Shown here piece after piece: positions 48,615 through 56,844 of a stretch of DNA of 64,000 nt (the first letter of the stretch is position 1; each line of letters opens with the position of its first letter). Location: the NCBI RefSeq assembly GCF_001280205.1, contig NZ_CP012573.1:1488001-1552000 (forward strand). Direction: 5' to 3'. A program made the translations under genes and the position numbers. This DNA is from Clavibacter capsici. Its GTDB lineage: Bacteria; Actinomycetota; Actinomycetes; Actinomycetales; Microbacteriaceae. The notes beneath the pieces were generated by a model. The model had not been told where the DNA came from, made no database searches, and worked only from the letters and a program-made list of their open reading frames with translations.

Positions 48615-49313
48615 TCAGCGCTCGGCGGGTGCCTCGACGACGCGCGGATCCGGGAAGGCCGTCTCGACCGCGGGGCTCGCGGTGCCGCGGGCGCGCATCC
48701 AGACGAAGAAGCCCGTGAGCGTGAACGCGCCGTAGAAGACGTACATGAAGGCGGAGGCGTAGTAGCCGGCGCTCACCAGCAGGGGCACGCCGACGAGGTC
48801 GACGGCCACCCACACGAGCCAGAACTCGACCCAGCCCTTGGCCATGCCGTAGGTGGCGAGGAGCGAGCCGACGAAGATCCAGGCGTCGGCCCACACGGGC
48901 TCGTAGGAGCCGAGCGCCCGGAAGACGGGCGTGAGGATCGCGGTGCCGCCGACGAGCGCGACGACGAGCAGGACGCGCTCGCGTCCGGACGCCCACTGCG
49001 GCACGACGGGCGCGCCGCCGTGCCGGGCCTGCTGCCAGCGGTACCAGCCGTAGACCGACACGGCGATGAACATGACCTGTCGGCCGGCCTGGCCGAGGAG
49101 GTTCACGGGGTTCGGCGTGCCGAAGACCGCGCCGAGGAAGACGGTGAAGAGCAGCACGTTGCCGACGATGCCGACGGGCCACGCCCAGACCTTGCGGCGC
49201 ATGCCGCCGAGGGCGCTGGCCAGGCCGAAGAGGTTGCCGACGATCTCGCGCCAGAGCACGACCTGGTCGCCGATGCGGAGCTGCGCGTCGAACAGCCACT
49301 CGAGTGCCGCCAT
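48615..49313 (-). CDS. pnuC: Nicotinamide riboside transporter PnuC
   Basis: 232 aa with about seven helices. EIVGNLFGLASALGGMRRKVWAWPVGIVGNVLLF is the PnuC entry region, and YGWYRW plus WVEFWLVWVAVDLVGVPLL are substrate-site segments. Imports nicotinamide riboside for NAD synthesis. No NadR-type kinase is nearby. The ATG at 49313 has GGAGGGGA upstream and is preferred to a start at 49385. About 100 bases after DUF6504, so it might be read through from the SOS promoter. Confidence 0.92.
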   Translation of the reverse strand: MAALEWLFDAQLRIGDQVVLWREIVGNLFGLASALGGMRRKVWAWPVGIVGNVLLFTVFLGAVFGTPNPVNLLGQAGRQVMFIAVSVYGWYRWQQARHGGAPVVPQWASGRERVLLVVALVGGTAILTPVFRALGSYEPVWADAWIFVGSLLATYGMAKGWVEFWLVWVAVDLVGVPLLVSAGYYASAFMYVFYGAFTLTGFFVWMRARGTASPAVETAFPDPRVVEAPAER

Positions 49314-49415
49314 GCGGGTCCCCTCCGTGCGCCGCGGTCCGGGTGATCGCGAGCGGGCGCCGTGCGCGGCGCCGATCTGGTGCAAGGCGCGTGCGCCCTC
49401 CGCTATTCCCCGGCC

Positions 49416-49739
49416 TCAGGCGAACAGGCGCACGTCGAGCTCCTCGTCCGACGCCGTGACCAGCGACCAGCGACCGCGCGCGTCGACGCTGAGGTCGAAC
49501 GAGCCGTCGACCCGCCGCGCGCCCGTGGTGAGCGGCACGGCCTCGACGCGCCACATCGACAGCTCGAGCAGGTGCGCGCTCGCGCCGCGGGGCGCGCGGC
49601 CCGTGCGCTGCCACCAGTCGACCCGCGCGATCCACCGCTCGGGGGAGCTGACCACCCCGTAGACCACGCCCCGCCAGGTGAACCGCAGCGGCGACCCGTC
49701 TCCGGAGAGCTCGACCTCCACGTCCTCGTCGATCCGCAT
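49416..49739 (-). CDS. DUF6504 family protein (SOS-associated)
   Basis: 107 aa. [31 protein letters not shown], an [10 protein letters not shown] strand and [27 protein letters not shown] match the small beta protein found beside dinB, imuB or dnaE2 genes in actinobacteria. Function unknown. The SOS box 41 bases upstream is evidence that it is damage-induced. AGAGCGGCAC before the ATG is a weak ribosome binding site. Confidence 0.85.
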   Translation of the reverse strand: MRIDEDVEVELSGDGSPLRFTWRGVVYGVVSSPERWIARVDWWQRTGRAPRGASAHLLELSMWRVEAVPLTTGARRVDGSFDLSVDARGRWSLVTASDEELDVRLFA

Positions 49740-49779
49740 GGTGCCGCTCCTCTCGCCCGCGCCGGCCGCGCTCCCGCGT

Positions 49780-49795
49780 TCGAACGGATGTTCGA
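49780..49795. promoter_or_regulatory. LexA (SOS) box upstream of DUF6504
   Basis: TCGAAC-GGAT-GTTCGA, identical to the dnaE2 box including the spacer. TACACT on the minus strand (49808-49813) is the likely -10; the box would cover about +6 to +21. Confidence 0.92.
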
Positions 49796-49990
49796 ACGTC
49801 TGATCCGAGTGTAGGAACGCCCGCCGACATCCACGAGGGGAGCGGGCGGATCCACCTCACCCTCGACCGGAGCCTGAGGGTCTCGTCCTCTTCCGGCGCA
49901 TCGGGCATGGATCGGCGGGTCGGCGCGTTGGCCCCGGTGTCCCGAGGGCGGCAGACGCCCCCTCGTCATCGACACCCGAGGAGGGTCCAC

Positions 49991-50860
49991 ATGACCGACA
50001 CCACCACCCGTCCTGCCGAGGCATCCGGCACGTTCACCATCGGCGGCGACCTGCCCGTCGTCCGGCTCGGCTACGGCACCATGCAGCTGACCGGCGAGGG
50101 CGTCTGGGGCGCCCCCGAGGATCCGGCCGAGGCCGTCCGCGTCATCCGCCGCGCCGCCGAGCTCGGCGTCACGTTCTTCGACACCGCCGACTCCTACGGC
50201 CCGTTCGTCGCGGAGGAGCTCCTCAAGGAGGCGCTGCACCCCTACGCCGACGACGTCGTCGTCGCCACCAAGGGCGGGCTCACGCGCCCCGGCCCCGGCG
50301 ACTGGCGCCCGGTCGGCCGCCCCGAGTACCTGCGCCAGCAGGCCGAGCTGAGCCTCCGCCACCTCGGCCTCGAGCGCATCGACCTGTACCAGCTGCACCG
50401 CATCGACCCGGCCGTGCCGCTGGAGGACCAGATCGGCGTCCTCAAGGAGCTGCAGTCCGAGGGCAAGATCCGCCACATCGGCCTGTCCGAGGTCTCCGTC
50501 GACGACGTGAAGGCCGCGCGCGGCATCGCCGAGATCGTCTCCGTGCAGAACCTCTTCAACCTCGCCAAGCGCGACGCCGAGCCGCTGCTCGAGTACGCCG
50601 AGGCCGAGGGCCTCGCCTTCATCCCGTGGTTCCCGCTCGCGACCGGCGAGCTCGCGAAGGACGGCGGCCCGCTCGACGCCCTCGCGAAGCAGCACGACGC
50701 GAGCCCGTCCCAGCTGGCGCTCGCGTGGCTCCTCCGCCGCTCGCCCGTCATGCTGCCGATCCCCGGCACCAAGTCGGTCGGGCACGTCGAGGACAACATC
50801 GCCGCGGCGGGCATCGAGCTCACCGACGACGAGTTCCAGGCGCTCACCGACGCCGTCTGA
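49991..50860 (+). CDS. Aldo/keto reductase
   Basis: 289 aa TIM barrel. The AKR tetrad is complete: D64 and Y69 (FDTADSYGP), K94 (VATKGG) and H136 (YQLHRID). The [16 protein letters not shown] end binds NADPH. Similar proteins are often annotated as oxidoreductases with pyridoxal- or small-aldehyde-reductase activity; substrate open. GGAGG-like GAGGAGG precedes the ATG. Starts about 195 bases from the DUF6504 SOS promoter in a divergent arrangement. Confidence 0.94.
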   Translation: MTDTTTRPAEASGTFTIGGDLPVVRLGYGTMQLTGEGVWGAPEDPAEAVRVIRRAAELGVTFFDTADSYGPFVAEELLKEALHPYADDVVVATKGGLTRPGPGDWRPVGRPEYLRQQAELSLRHLGLERIDLYQLHRIDPAVPLEDQIGVLKELQSEGKIRHIGLSEVSVDDVKAARGIAEIVSVQNLFNLAKRDAEPLLEYAEAEGLAFIPWFPLATGELAKDGGPLDALAKQHDASPSQLALAWLLRRSPVMLPIPGTKSVGHVEDNIAAAGIELTDDEFQALTDAV

Positions 50861-50874
50861 TCCGTCCCGCACGC

Positions 50875-50910
50875 ACGAGGGCCCCGCAGGAGATCCTGCG
50901 GGGCCCTCGT
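50875..50910. terminator. Bidirectional terminator after the aldo/keto reductase gene
   Basis: ACGAGGGCCCCGCAGG pairs perfectly with CCTGCGGGGCCCTCGT around AGAT; followed by CGTCG. Confidence 0.92.
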
Positions 50911-50930
50911 CGTCGTGGGCGACGCCGCGG

Positions 50931-52028
50931 CTAGGTGCCGATGCGCGTGCCGGAGTCGTCGGCGAGCCCGAGGTCGTCGAGCTGCGCGAGGAGGCTCGCG
51001 CCGTCGGGGGCGTAGACCCACGGCACGCTGCTGTCGAGCGTGCGCTTCTCGGCCTTGGCGCGGCCGCCCGCGAGCACGGCCTCGCCGGCGCTCAGCTGGC
51101 GGATGAGGACGACCTCGACGTTGTCGGGGTGGTGCTCGGCGAACTCGCCGTAGAGGAGCTCGTCGTGCTGGCCGTCGTCGCCCGCGAGGATCCACTTCAC
51201 GTGCGGGAACTCCTCCGCGAGCCGCTGCAGGTTCAGGCGCTTGTGCTCCATCCCGCTGCGGAACCACCGGTCGACCGTGGGGCCCCAGTCGGTGAGGAGG
51301 ATCGGGCCCGGCGGGTAGAGGTTCCGCGACAGGAACCGGGTGAGCGTCGGTGCCACGTTCCACGCGCCCGTGGAGAGGTAGAGGACGGGCGCGCCCGTGT
51401 GCTGCAGGCGGAGCCGCTCGTAGAGCACGGCCATGCCGGGCGTGGGGGTGCGCGCGTGCTCGTCGAGCACGAAGGTGTTCCACGCCGCGAGGAAGGGGCG
51501 GGGGAGCGCGGTGACCATGACGGTGTCGTCGATGTCGCTGAGGATCCCGGTGCGCACGTCGTCGCCCACGACGAACACCGGCGCCTCGACCGTCTCCGAG
51601 CCCTGCGCGCGGAGGCGGATGGTGTGCCAGCCGCTCGGCAGGGTCGCCTCGACGACCACGTCCACGACGCCGCCGCGGTCCGCGCGCACGTGGTGCTCGG
51701 TGCCGTCGATCTCCACGGTGACGTCGACGTCGGTGAGCGGCACGCTCGTGAAGCTGCGCCAGCCGCGCACGCTCTTGTCGCCCGCGAGCGCGCGTCGGCT
51801 CTTCGGATCGGTGAGGAGGACGCGGCAGAGCACGCGCACCCAGCGCACGGACCCGTAGCCCGCGTACGGGATGACGGTGGGGGTGAGCCCGCGCTTGCGA
51901 GCGCGGCCCTCGCGGATCTCGTGGATGCGGTCCTCGATGCGCGCCGCCCGGTGCAGCACGGGCGCGGCGGCCGGCGACTCGAGGAGCGTGCGGGTCGCGT
52001 GCTTCTTCTTCTTCGAGGAGGGGGCCAC
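50931..52028 (-). CDS. App1-domain phosphatase-like protein (DUF2183)
   Basis: 365 aa from a GTG at 52028. The N-terminal half is basic, with VIPYAGYGSVRWVRVLCRVLL and a beta-rich insert. The C-terminal half is the App1 domain of fungal actin-patch phosphatidate phosphatase: GILSDIDDTVM carries the DxDxT nucleophile, LYLSTGAWNV and WILAGDDGQHD supply later HAD motifs. Phosphatidate or another phospho-substrate is likely. A TTG at 52040 is an alternative start; neither has a clear ribosome binding site. Confidence 0.85.
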   Translation of the reverse strand: MAPSSKKKKHATRTLLESPAAAPVLHRAARIEDRIHEIREGRARKRGLTPTVIPYAGYGSVRWVRVLCRVLLTDPKSRRALAGDKSVRGWRSFTSVPLTDVDVTVEIDGTEHHVRADRGGVVDVVVEATLPSGWHTIRLRAQGSETVEAPVFVVGDDVRTGILSDIDDTVMVTALPRPFLAAWNTFVLDEHARTPTPGMAVLYERLRLQHTGAPVLYLSTGAWNVAPTLTRFLSRNLYPPGPILLTDWGPTVDRWFRSGMEHKRLNLQRLAEEFPHVKWILAGDDGQHDELLYGEFAEHHPDNVEVVLIRQLSAGEAVLAGGRAKAEKRTLDSSVPWVYAPDGASLLAQLDDLGLADDSGTRIGT

Positions 52029-52066
52029 GGGCTCAGTCAACCAGACCCGGGGACCGGCTCCGCGCG

Positions 52067-52798
52067 TCACACGGGTCGGGCGAGCTCCGCGGTGTCGGGC
52101 GCGCCCTGGTCGAGGCCGGGGCCGACCTCGTCCATCGCCAGCTGCTCGATCACGTCCTCCGCCTGCGCGGCGACCGCACGCAGCAGGTCCGGGGAGCCCT
52201 CGGCCGTGGGGTCGAGCCACTCCTCGACGACGTCGGGGGAGAGCACCACGGGCATGCGCTCCGCGAGCGCCTCCACCGTGCCGGCGGCCGGCCGGGTGAG
52301 GACGGCGCAGCTGAGCACCCAGCGGGCCGGGTCGTCCGCGGCGCGCGACGGGTCCCGCCACCACTCGTAGAGGGCCGCCAGCAGGACGAGGCCGTCGCCC
52401 GCGCCCACCAGGTACGGGGTGCGGAGGCCGTCGTCGGTCTCGTGGTGCTCGTAGTAGCCGGAGACGGGGATCGCGGCGCGCCGCGAGACCAGCGCCTGCA
52501 GGAGCTCCGGGCGGGAGGCCAGCTGCTCGGCGGGCACCTCGGCGAGCGGCGGGCCCTGGTCCGGCCCGGCGGATCCCGCGGGGACGAGGCCCCAGCGCGC
52601 CGACTCGAGCCGGCGCACGGGCACCTGGTCCTCCGTGTCGCCCTCGGCGCGGCGGGGGAGCGTGTCCACCAGGACGGCGACGCGCTGCCCGGGGACGATG
52701 CGCCAGGAGGGCGCCGGCACGGCGTCTCCCGCGTGGTCCACGTCGAGCAGGTCGACCAGGTCGTCGGCGGTCATGGCCCGGGCGAGGATGCGCGTCAT
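52067..52798 (-). CDS. SRAP-fold (YedK/HMCES-like) protein lacking the catalytic residues
   Basis: 243 aa. Fold landmarks of SRAP proteins are present: PSWRIVPGQRVAVLV, RWGLVPAGSA, RRAAIPVSGYYEHHE, PYLVGAG and ERMPVVLSPDVVEEWLDP. Active SRAP enzymes start Met-Cys, using Cys2 to bond abasic sites; here the protein starts MTRILARAM and has no N-terminal Cys. The NARAET loop Asn is missing and the His before RMP is Glu (E180); only E117 remains. So abasic-site crosslinking as in YedK is not expected. The ATG at 52798 is favoured by a promoter hexamer 7 nt upstream. Confidence 0.85.
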   Translation of the reverse strand: MTRILARAMTADDLVDLLDVDHAGDAVPAPSWRIVPGQRVAVLVDTLPRRAEGDTEDQVPVRRLESARWGLVPAGSAGPDQGPPLAEVPAEQLASRPELLQALVSRRAAIPVSGYYEHHETDDGLRTPYLVGAGDGLVLLAALYEWWRDPSRAADDPARWVLSCAVLTRPAAGTVEALAERMPVVLSPDVVEEWLDPTAEGSPDLLRAVAAQAEDVIEQLAMDEVGPGLDQGAPDTAELARPV

Positions 52799-52805
52799 GC
52801 CCTCC

Positions 52806-52811
52806 ATACTG
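52806..52811 (-). promoter_or_regulatory. -10 element for the SRAP-fold gene
   Basis: CAGTAT on the minus strand, 7 nt before the ATG at 52798; it overlaps the alternative ATG at 52807, arguing against that start. Confidence 0.35.
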
Positions 52812-52961
52812 GTCGACGCCCCCGACGGCCAGGGACGCGGGCGCGGCATCCGGGGACTGTCCGCGGAAGGATCGATTCATTACGAAGTGGCGTCAGCGGA
52901 CGCCCCGGTGCGGCCGATCGGCGCCGGTCGTGGTTCGCTGGTGTGCCTGGCAAGTGTCGAT

Positions 52962-52976
52962 TCGTAGCGCATACGA
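52962..52976. promoter_or_regulatory. Palindrome upstream of the osmoprotectant ABC operon
   Basis: TCGTA-GCGCA-TACGA, ending 14 bases before the ATG at 52991. A related half-site, TTCATTACGAA, occurs at 52876-52886. May be an operator; a -10 could overlap (CATACG). Confidence 0.4.
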
Positions 52977-52990
52977 GGAATGAGCCACCC

Positions 52991-53896
52991 ATGATCGAGT
53001 TCCACCACGTCCGCAAGCAGTACCCGGACGGCACGCTCGCGATCGAGGACTTCAGCCTCGTCGTGCCGTCGCAGACGACGACCGTCCTCGTCGGATCCTC
53101 CGGCTGCGGCAAGACGACGCTCATGCGCATGATCAACCGCATGGTCGAGCCGACCGACGGCCGCATCGAGATCGACGGCACCGACATCGCCACCCAGGAC
53201 GCCGTCAAGCTCCGCCGCAGCATCGGCTACGTGATGCAGAACTCGGGCCTCCTGCCGCACCGCAAGGTGGTGGACAACATCGCGACCGTGCCCCGCCTCA
53301 CGGGCGTCGACAAGAGGACGGCCCGCGAGCGCGCGCTCGCGCTCATGGACACCGTGGGCCTCGACCGCTCGATGGCCGACCGCTACCCGTCGCAGCTCTC
53401 CGGCGGCCAGCAGCAGCGCGTCGGCGTCGCCCGCGGGCTCGCGGTGGACCCGAACATCCTGCTCATGGACGAGCCGTTCGGGGCCGTCGACCCGCTCGTG
53501 CGCGACGACCTGCAGCAGGAGCTCATCCGGCTGCGCACCCAGCTCGACAAGACCGTGGTCTTCGTCACCCACGACATCGACGAGGCGTTCCTGCTCGGCG
53601 ACCAGGTCGTGATCCTGGAGAAGGGCGGCCGCATCGCCCAGCAGGGCACGCCGCAGGAGATCCTCTCGAACCCGGCGAACGACTTCGTCCGCGACTTCGT
53701 GGGCGCCGACAAGGGCAAGCGCGCGCTGCACGTCGAGGACACCGGCACGGGACGGGTGCTCGTCGACCGCGACGGCCGGCTCGTCGGCGTGCTCGACGAC
53801 GCGGGGCGCTCCGACGCCGCACCGGCATCCGCATCGGACGAGGCGGGGGCCGCGCACGCCCCCGGTGCTCCGGCGCAGGGTGCGGGACCCGCGTGA
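52991..53896 (+). CDS. Osmoprotectant ABC transporter, ATP-binding subunit (ProV/OpuCA-like)
   Basis: 301 aa. Walker A GSSGCGKTT, Q-loop MQNSGLLPH, signature LSGGQQQRVGVARGL, Walker B ILLMDEPFGAVDP and switch VTHDIDEAF are complete. The EKGGRIAQQGTPQEIL segment continues into a shortened C-terminal region with one partial CBS-like strand (GRVLVDRDGRLVGVLDD) and an A/P tail; the two full CBS domains of OpuA, which sense ionic strength, are lacking. First of four genes; overlaps the next by GTGA. Confidence 0.93.
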   Translation: MIEFHHVRKQYPDGTLAIEDFSLVVPSQTTTVLVGSSGCGKTTLMRMINRMVEPTDGRIEIDGTDIATQDAVKLRRSIGYVMQNSGLLPHRKVVDNIATVPRLTGVDKRTARERALALMDTVGLDRSMADRYPSQLSGGQQQRVGVARGLAVDPNILLMDEPFGAVDPLVRDDLQQELIRLRTQLDKTVVFVTHDIDEAFLLGDQVVILEKGGRIAQQGTPQEILSNPANDFVRDFVGADKGKRALHVEDTGTGRVLVDRDGRLVGVLDDAGRSDAAPASASDEAGAAHAPGAPAQGAGPA

Positions 53897-54591
53897 ACTG
53901 GGTCATCGCCAACATCCAGACCGTCCTGGACCTGGCCGCGGCGCACGTCGCGCTGGCCGCGCCGCCGGTCCTCCTCGGGCTCGTCATCTCGCTGCCCCTC
54001 GGCTGGCTCGCCAACCGGTACCGGCGCACCCGCGGCGCCCTGCTCACCATCGGGGGAGCGCTGTACACGATCCCGTCGATCGCCCTCCTGCTCGCGATGC
54101 CGGCGATCATCGGCACGAACATCCTCGACCCCCGCAACGTCGTCGTCGCCCTCACCGTGTACGCCGTCGCCCTGATGATCCGCATCACCTCGGATGCGCT
54201 CGCCTCGGTGTCGGAGGACGTCAAGCAGTCCGCGACCGCCATGGGCTACGCCGGCTGGGCGCGCTTCTGGCGGGTCGAGCTGCCGCTCGCGGGCCCCGTG
54301 CTCCTCGCCGGGCTCCGCGTCGTGTCCGTCAGCACCGTGAGCATGGTGACGGTCGGCTCGCTCTCGGGGATCCTGAGCCTCGGGACGATGATCCTGAGCG
54401 GGTACCGCCGCCAGTTCTACACGGAGATCATCACCGGGATCGTGGGCATCGTCGTCATCGCGCTCGTCTTCGACCTGATCCTCCTGCTGGCCGGGAGGCT
54501 CCTCATGCCGTGGTCGACGCAGCCGTCCCTGCGCGCCCGGACCCGATCGGCGCGCCGCGCGGCGCTCGTCACGGATGCGAGCGCGTCATGA
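53893..54591 (+). CDS. Osmoprotectant ABC transporter permease (OpuBB/ProW-like)
   Basis: 232 aa, about six helices. The EAA-type loop reads ATAMGYAGWARFWRVELPLAGPVLLAGLR. Pairs with the second permease two genes down to make the heterodimeric membrane channel. GTG start overlapping the ATPase stop; its own stop overlaps the next start by ATGA. Confidence 0.93.
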   Translation: MNWVIANIQTVLDLAAAHVALAAPPVLLGLVISLPLGWLANRYRRTRGALLTIGGALYTIPSIALLLAMPAIIGTNILDPRNVVVALTVYAVALMIRITSDALASVSEDVKQSATAMGYAGWARFWRVELPLAGPVLLAGLRVVSVSTVSMVTVGSLSGILSLGTMILSGYRRQFYTEIITGIVGIVVIALVFDLILLLAGRLLMPWSTQPSLRARTRSARRAALVTDASAS

Positions 54592-55313
54592 ACCTCTTCG
54601 CCGAGGCCTTCGCCCTCCTCCTCGACGCGTCGCGATGGGCGGGTCCCACCGGCTACGGGACGCGCCTGCTCGAGCACCTGGGCTACACCGCCCTCGCCAT
54701 GGGGGTCGCCGCCGTCATCGCCATCCCCGCGGGTCTCTACATCGGGCACACCGGCCGCGGACGCAACGTCGCCGTGGCGTTCTCCGGCGGGCTCCGCGCG
54801 CTCCCCACCCTGGGCGTCCTGGTCCTGCTCGGGCTCCTCTTCGGCATCGGGCTGACCGGCCCGATCCTCACCTTCTCCCTCCTCGGCATCCCGCCGCTCC
54901 TGGCCGGCGTCTACTCCGGCGTCCAGGCCGTGGACCGCTCGGCGATCGACGCCGCGCGCGCCGTGGGGATGACCGAGACCCAGATCCTGGGCCGGGTAGA
55001 GATCCCGCTCGCGCTGCCGCTCATGATCAGCGGCTTCCGGGCCGCGATCCTCCAGGTCATCAGCACGGTCACCCTCGGCGCCTACCTCGGGCTCGGCGGG
55101 CTCGGCCGGGACATCTTCACGGGTCTGACGACCCGGAACTTCCCCCTCCTGCTGGCGTCGGCGATCCTCGTCACCGTCCTGGCGCTCCTCGTCGACGCGC
55201 TCCTCGCCGTCGTGCAGCGCGCCGTCGTCCCACGCGGCGTCGTCGCCGCAGCCGGACGCACCCCCGACTCACCGCGCGCCTCGTCGAGGCCGGCGGTCAG
55301 CACCACATCCTGA
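54588..55313 (+). CDS. Osmoprotectant ABC transporter permease
   Basis: 241 aa, about six helices with the EAA-type segment ARAVGMTETQILGRVEIPLALPLMISGFR and GGLGRDIFTGL. Related to but distinct from the preceding permease. The hydrophilic tail after residue 215 is P/S-rich and poorly conserved. Tightly spaced to the binding-protein gene (14 bases). Confidence 0.93.
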   Translation: MNLFAEAFALLLDASRWAGPTGYGTRLLEHLGYTALAMGVAAVIAIPAGLYIGHTGRGRNVAVAFSGGLRALPTLGVLVLLGLLFGIGLTGPILTFSLLGIPPLLAGVYSGVQAVDRSAIDAARAVGMTETQILGRVEIPLALPLMISGFRAAILQVISTVTLGAYLGLGGLGRDIFTGLTTRNFPLLLASAILVTVLALLVDALLAVVQRAVVPRGVVAAAGRTPDSPRASSRPAVSTTS

Positions 55314-55327
55314 AAGGAACACAGCAC

Positions 55328-56254
55328 ATGTCCCACAGCATCACCCGCCGGCTCCTCGTCGGCACCGTCGCGCTGGGCACCGCGATGGCCCTCGCCGGCT
55401 GCTCGTCCGGCGACCCCCTCGACACCTCGGGCGGGTCGGCGTCCGCCGCGCCCTCCGACACCATCTCCGTCGGATCCGCCGCCTTCGGCGAGAACGTCAT
55501 CCTCGCCGAGGTCTACGCGCAGGCCCTCGAGGCCAACGACGTGAAGGTCACGCGGAACCTGCAGATCGGCGAGCGCGAGGTGTACCTCAAGGCGCTCGAG
55601 GAGGGGTCCATCGACCTCATCCCCGAGTACACGGGCAACCTGCTCGCCGCCTACGACACCGACTCGAAGGCGACCTCGAGCGACGACGTCTACTCCGCGC
55701 TGGGCGCCGCCCTGCCGGAGGGCTTCGAGGTGCTCGACGAGTCGCCCGCCGAGGACAAGGACTCCTACAACGTCACCAAGGAGTACTCCGAGTCCAACGG
55801 CGTCACGAGCCTCTCCGACCTCGAGGGCAAGGCCGTGCGCGTCGGCGGCGGCGCCGTGCTGGGCGAGCGCGAGTACGGGATCCCCGGCCTCACCGACGTC
55901 TACGGCGTCGACGCGAGCCTCGTCACCATCGAGGACCAGGGCGGCCCGAACACCGTCAAGGCGCTCCTCGACGGCCAGGTCGACATGGCGAACATCTACT
56001 CGACCACCCCCTCGATCCTCGACAACGGCTTCGTCACGCTGAAGGACCCCGAGAACCTCATCAAGGCGCAGAACGTCGTGCCGCTCGTGAAGACGGCGAA
56101 GATGAACGCCGACATCACCGCCGTGCTCGACAAGGTCTCGGCCGCGCTGACGACCGAGGACCTCACCGAGATGAACCGCCGCAACCAGGGCGACGAGAAG
56201 GCGGAGCCCGCCGCCATCGCCGCCGACTGGCTGAAGGAGAAGGCCCTCTTCTAG
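55328..56254 (+). CDS. Osmoprotectant-binding lipoprotein (OpuC/ProX-like)
   Basis: 308 aa. Lipobox LAGC with C25 lipidated, then an S/G/A linker and the OpuAC-type domain: GSAAFGENVILAEVYAQALEAN, ELIPEYTGN-like DLIPEYTGNLLAAY, and GGPNTVKALLDGQVDMANIYST. This group binds glycine betaine, carnitine, choline or proline betaine. AAAGGAAC before the ATG. A possible weak hairpin (GCGAGGGG/CCCCTCGC, 56286-56319) follows. Confidence 0.94.
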   Translation: MSHSITRRLLVGTVALGTAMALAGCSSGDPLDTSGGSASAAPSDTISVGSAAFGENVILAEVYAQALEANDVKVTRNLQIGEREVYLKALEEGSIDLIPEYTGNLLAAYDTDSKATSSDDVYSALGAALPEGFEVLDESPAEDKDSYNVTKEYSESNGVTSLSDLEGKAVRVGGGAVLGEREYGIPGLTDVYGVDASLVTIEDQGGPNTVKALLDGQVDMANIYSTTPSILDNGFVTLKDPENLIKAQNVVPLVKTAKMNADITAVLDKVSAALTTEDLTEMNRRNQGDEKAEPAAIAADWLKEKALF

Positions 56255-56394
56255 GAGGACCGACCGGGCGGCGACGCCCGGATCCGCGAGGGGTCGACGC
56301 GCGAGCGCCGGCCCCTCGCTCCGTCGGTCGTGACGTGCCCGACGGAGCAGAATGGACCCACCGCACGTCCGTCCCCGACGACAGGAGCCCGCGC

Positions 56395-56844
56395 ATGGCG
56401 AAGAAGAAGTCCCCGACCGGCGAGGTGAGCGTCCTCGGCGCGGTGACCACGGTCGCCCGCGAGGTCCGCAAGCACAAGACGGTCGCCGAGTCCGCGCCGC
56501 ACGGCCAGGGCGCGAACATCCCGCCCGCCCCGAAGCGCAGCCCCGAGGAGCTGAAGCGCGACATCCAAGCCGGCCGCGAGGAGCTCGCCCGCACCGTCCG
56601 CGAGCTCGAGACCGCGCTCGACGTGCCGGCCCGCGCGTCCGAGCTGAAGGCCGAGGCCTCGGGACGCGCCCGCCGCATCCGCGACGGCGTCACCCGGCGC
56701 GTCCGCAGCGCCACGGAGGACGTGACGACCCGCACGCGCGCCTTCACCCGGAAGGACCCCGCCATCGCCGCGTCCATCGGCGCGGGCGCCGTGGCCGTCG
56801 TCATCGCGGTGGGCGCCGCCGTCGTCTCCGGCGGCCGACGCTGA
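56395..56844 (+). CDS. DUF3618 membrane-anchored protein
   Basis: 149 aa. RSPEELKRDIQAGREELARTVRELETALDVPARASELK is the DUF3618 helix (an R/EELxxDIxxxRxxLxxTVxxL pattern), followed by a basic helical stretch and a C-terminal membrane helix (IAASIGAGAVAVVIAVGAAVVS). Function unknown, often near phage-shock-like or membrane stress proteins. AGGAG at 56383-56387. Its stop overlaps the polyketide synthase start. Confidence 0.85.
   Translation: MAKKKSPTGEVSVLGAVTTVAREVRKHKTVAESAPHGQGANIPPAPKRSPEELKRDIQAGREELARTVRELETALDVPARASELKAEASGRARRIRDGVTRRVRSATEDVTTRTRAFTRKDPAIAASIGAGAVAVVIAVGAAVVSGGRR

Noticed and set aside
52067-52849. Start of the SRAP gene at 52849 or 52807
   Set aside because: The extra residues are unlike family N-termini and the -10 hexamer overlaps 52807.
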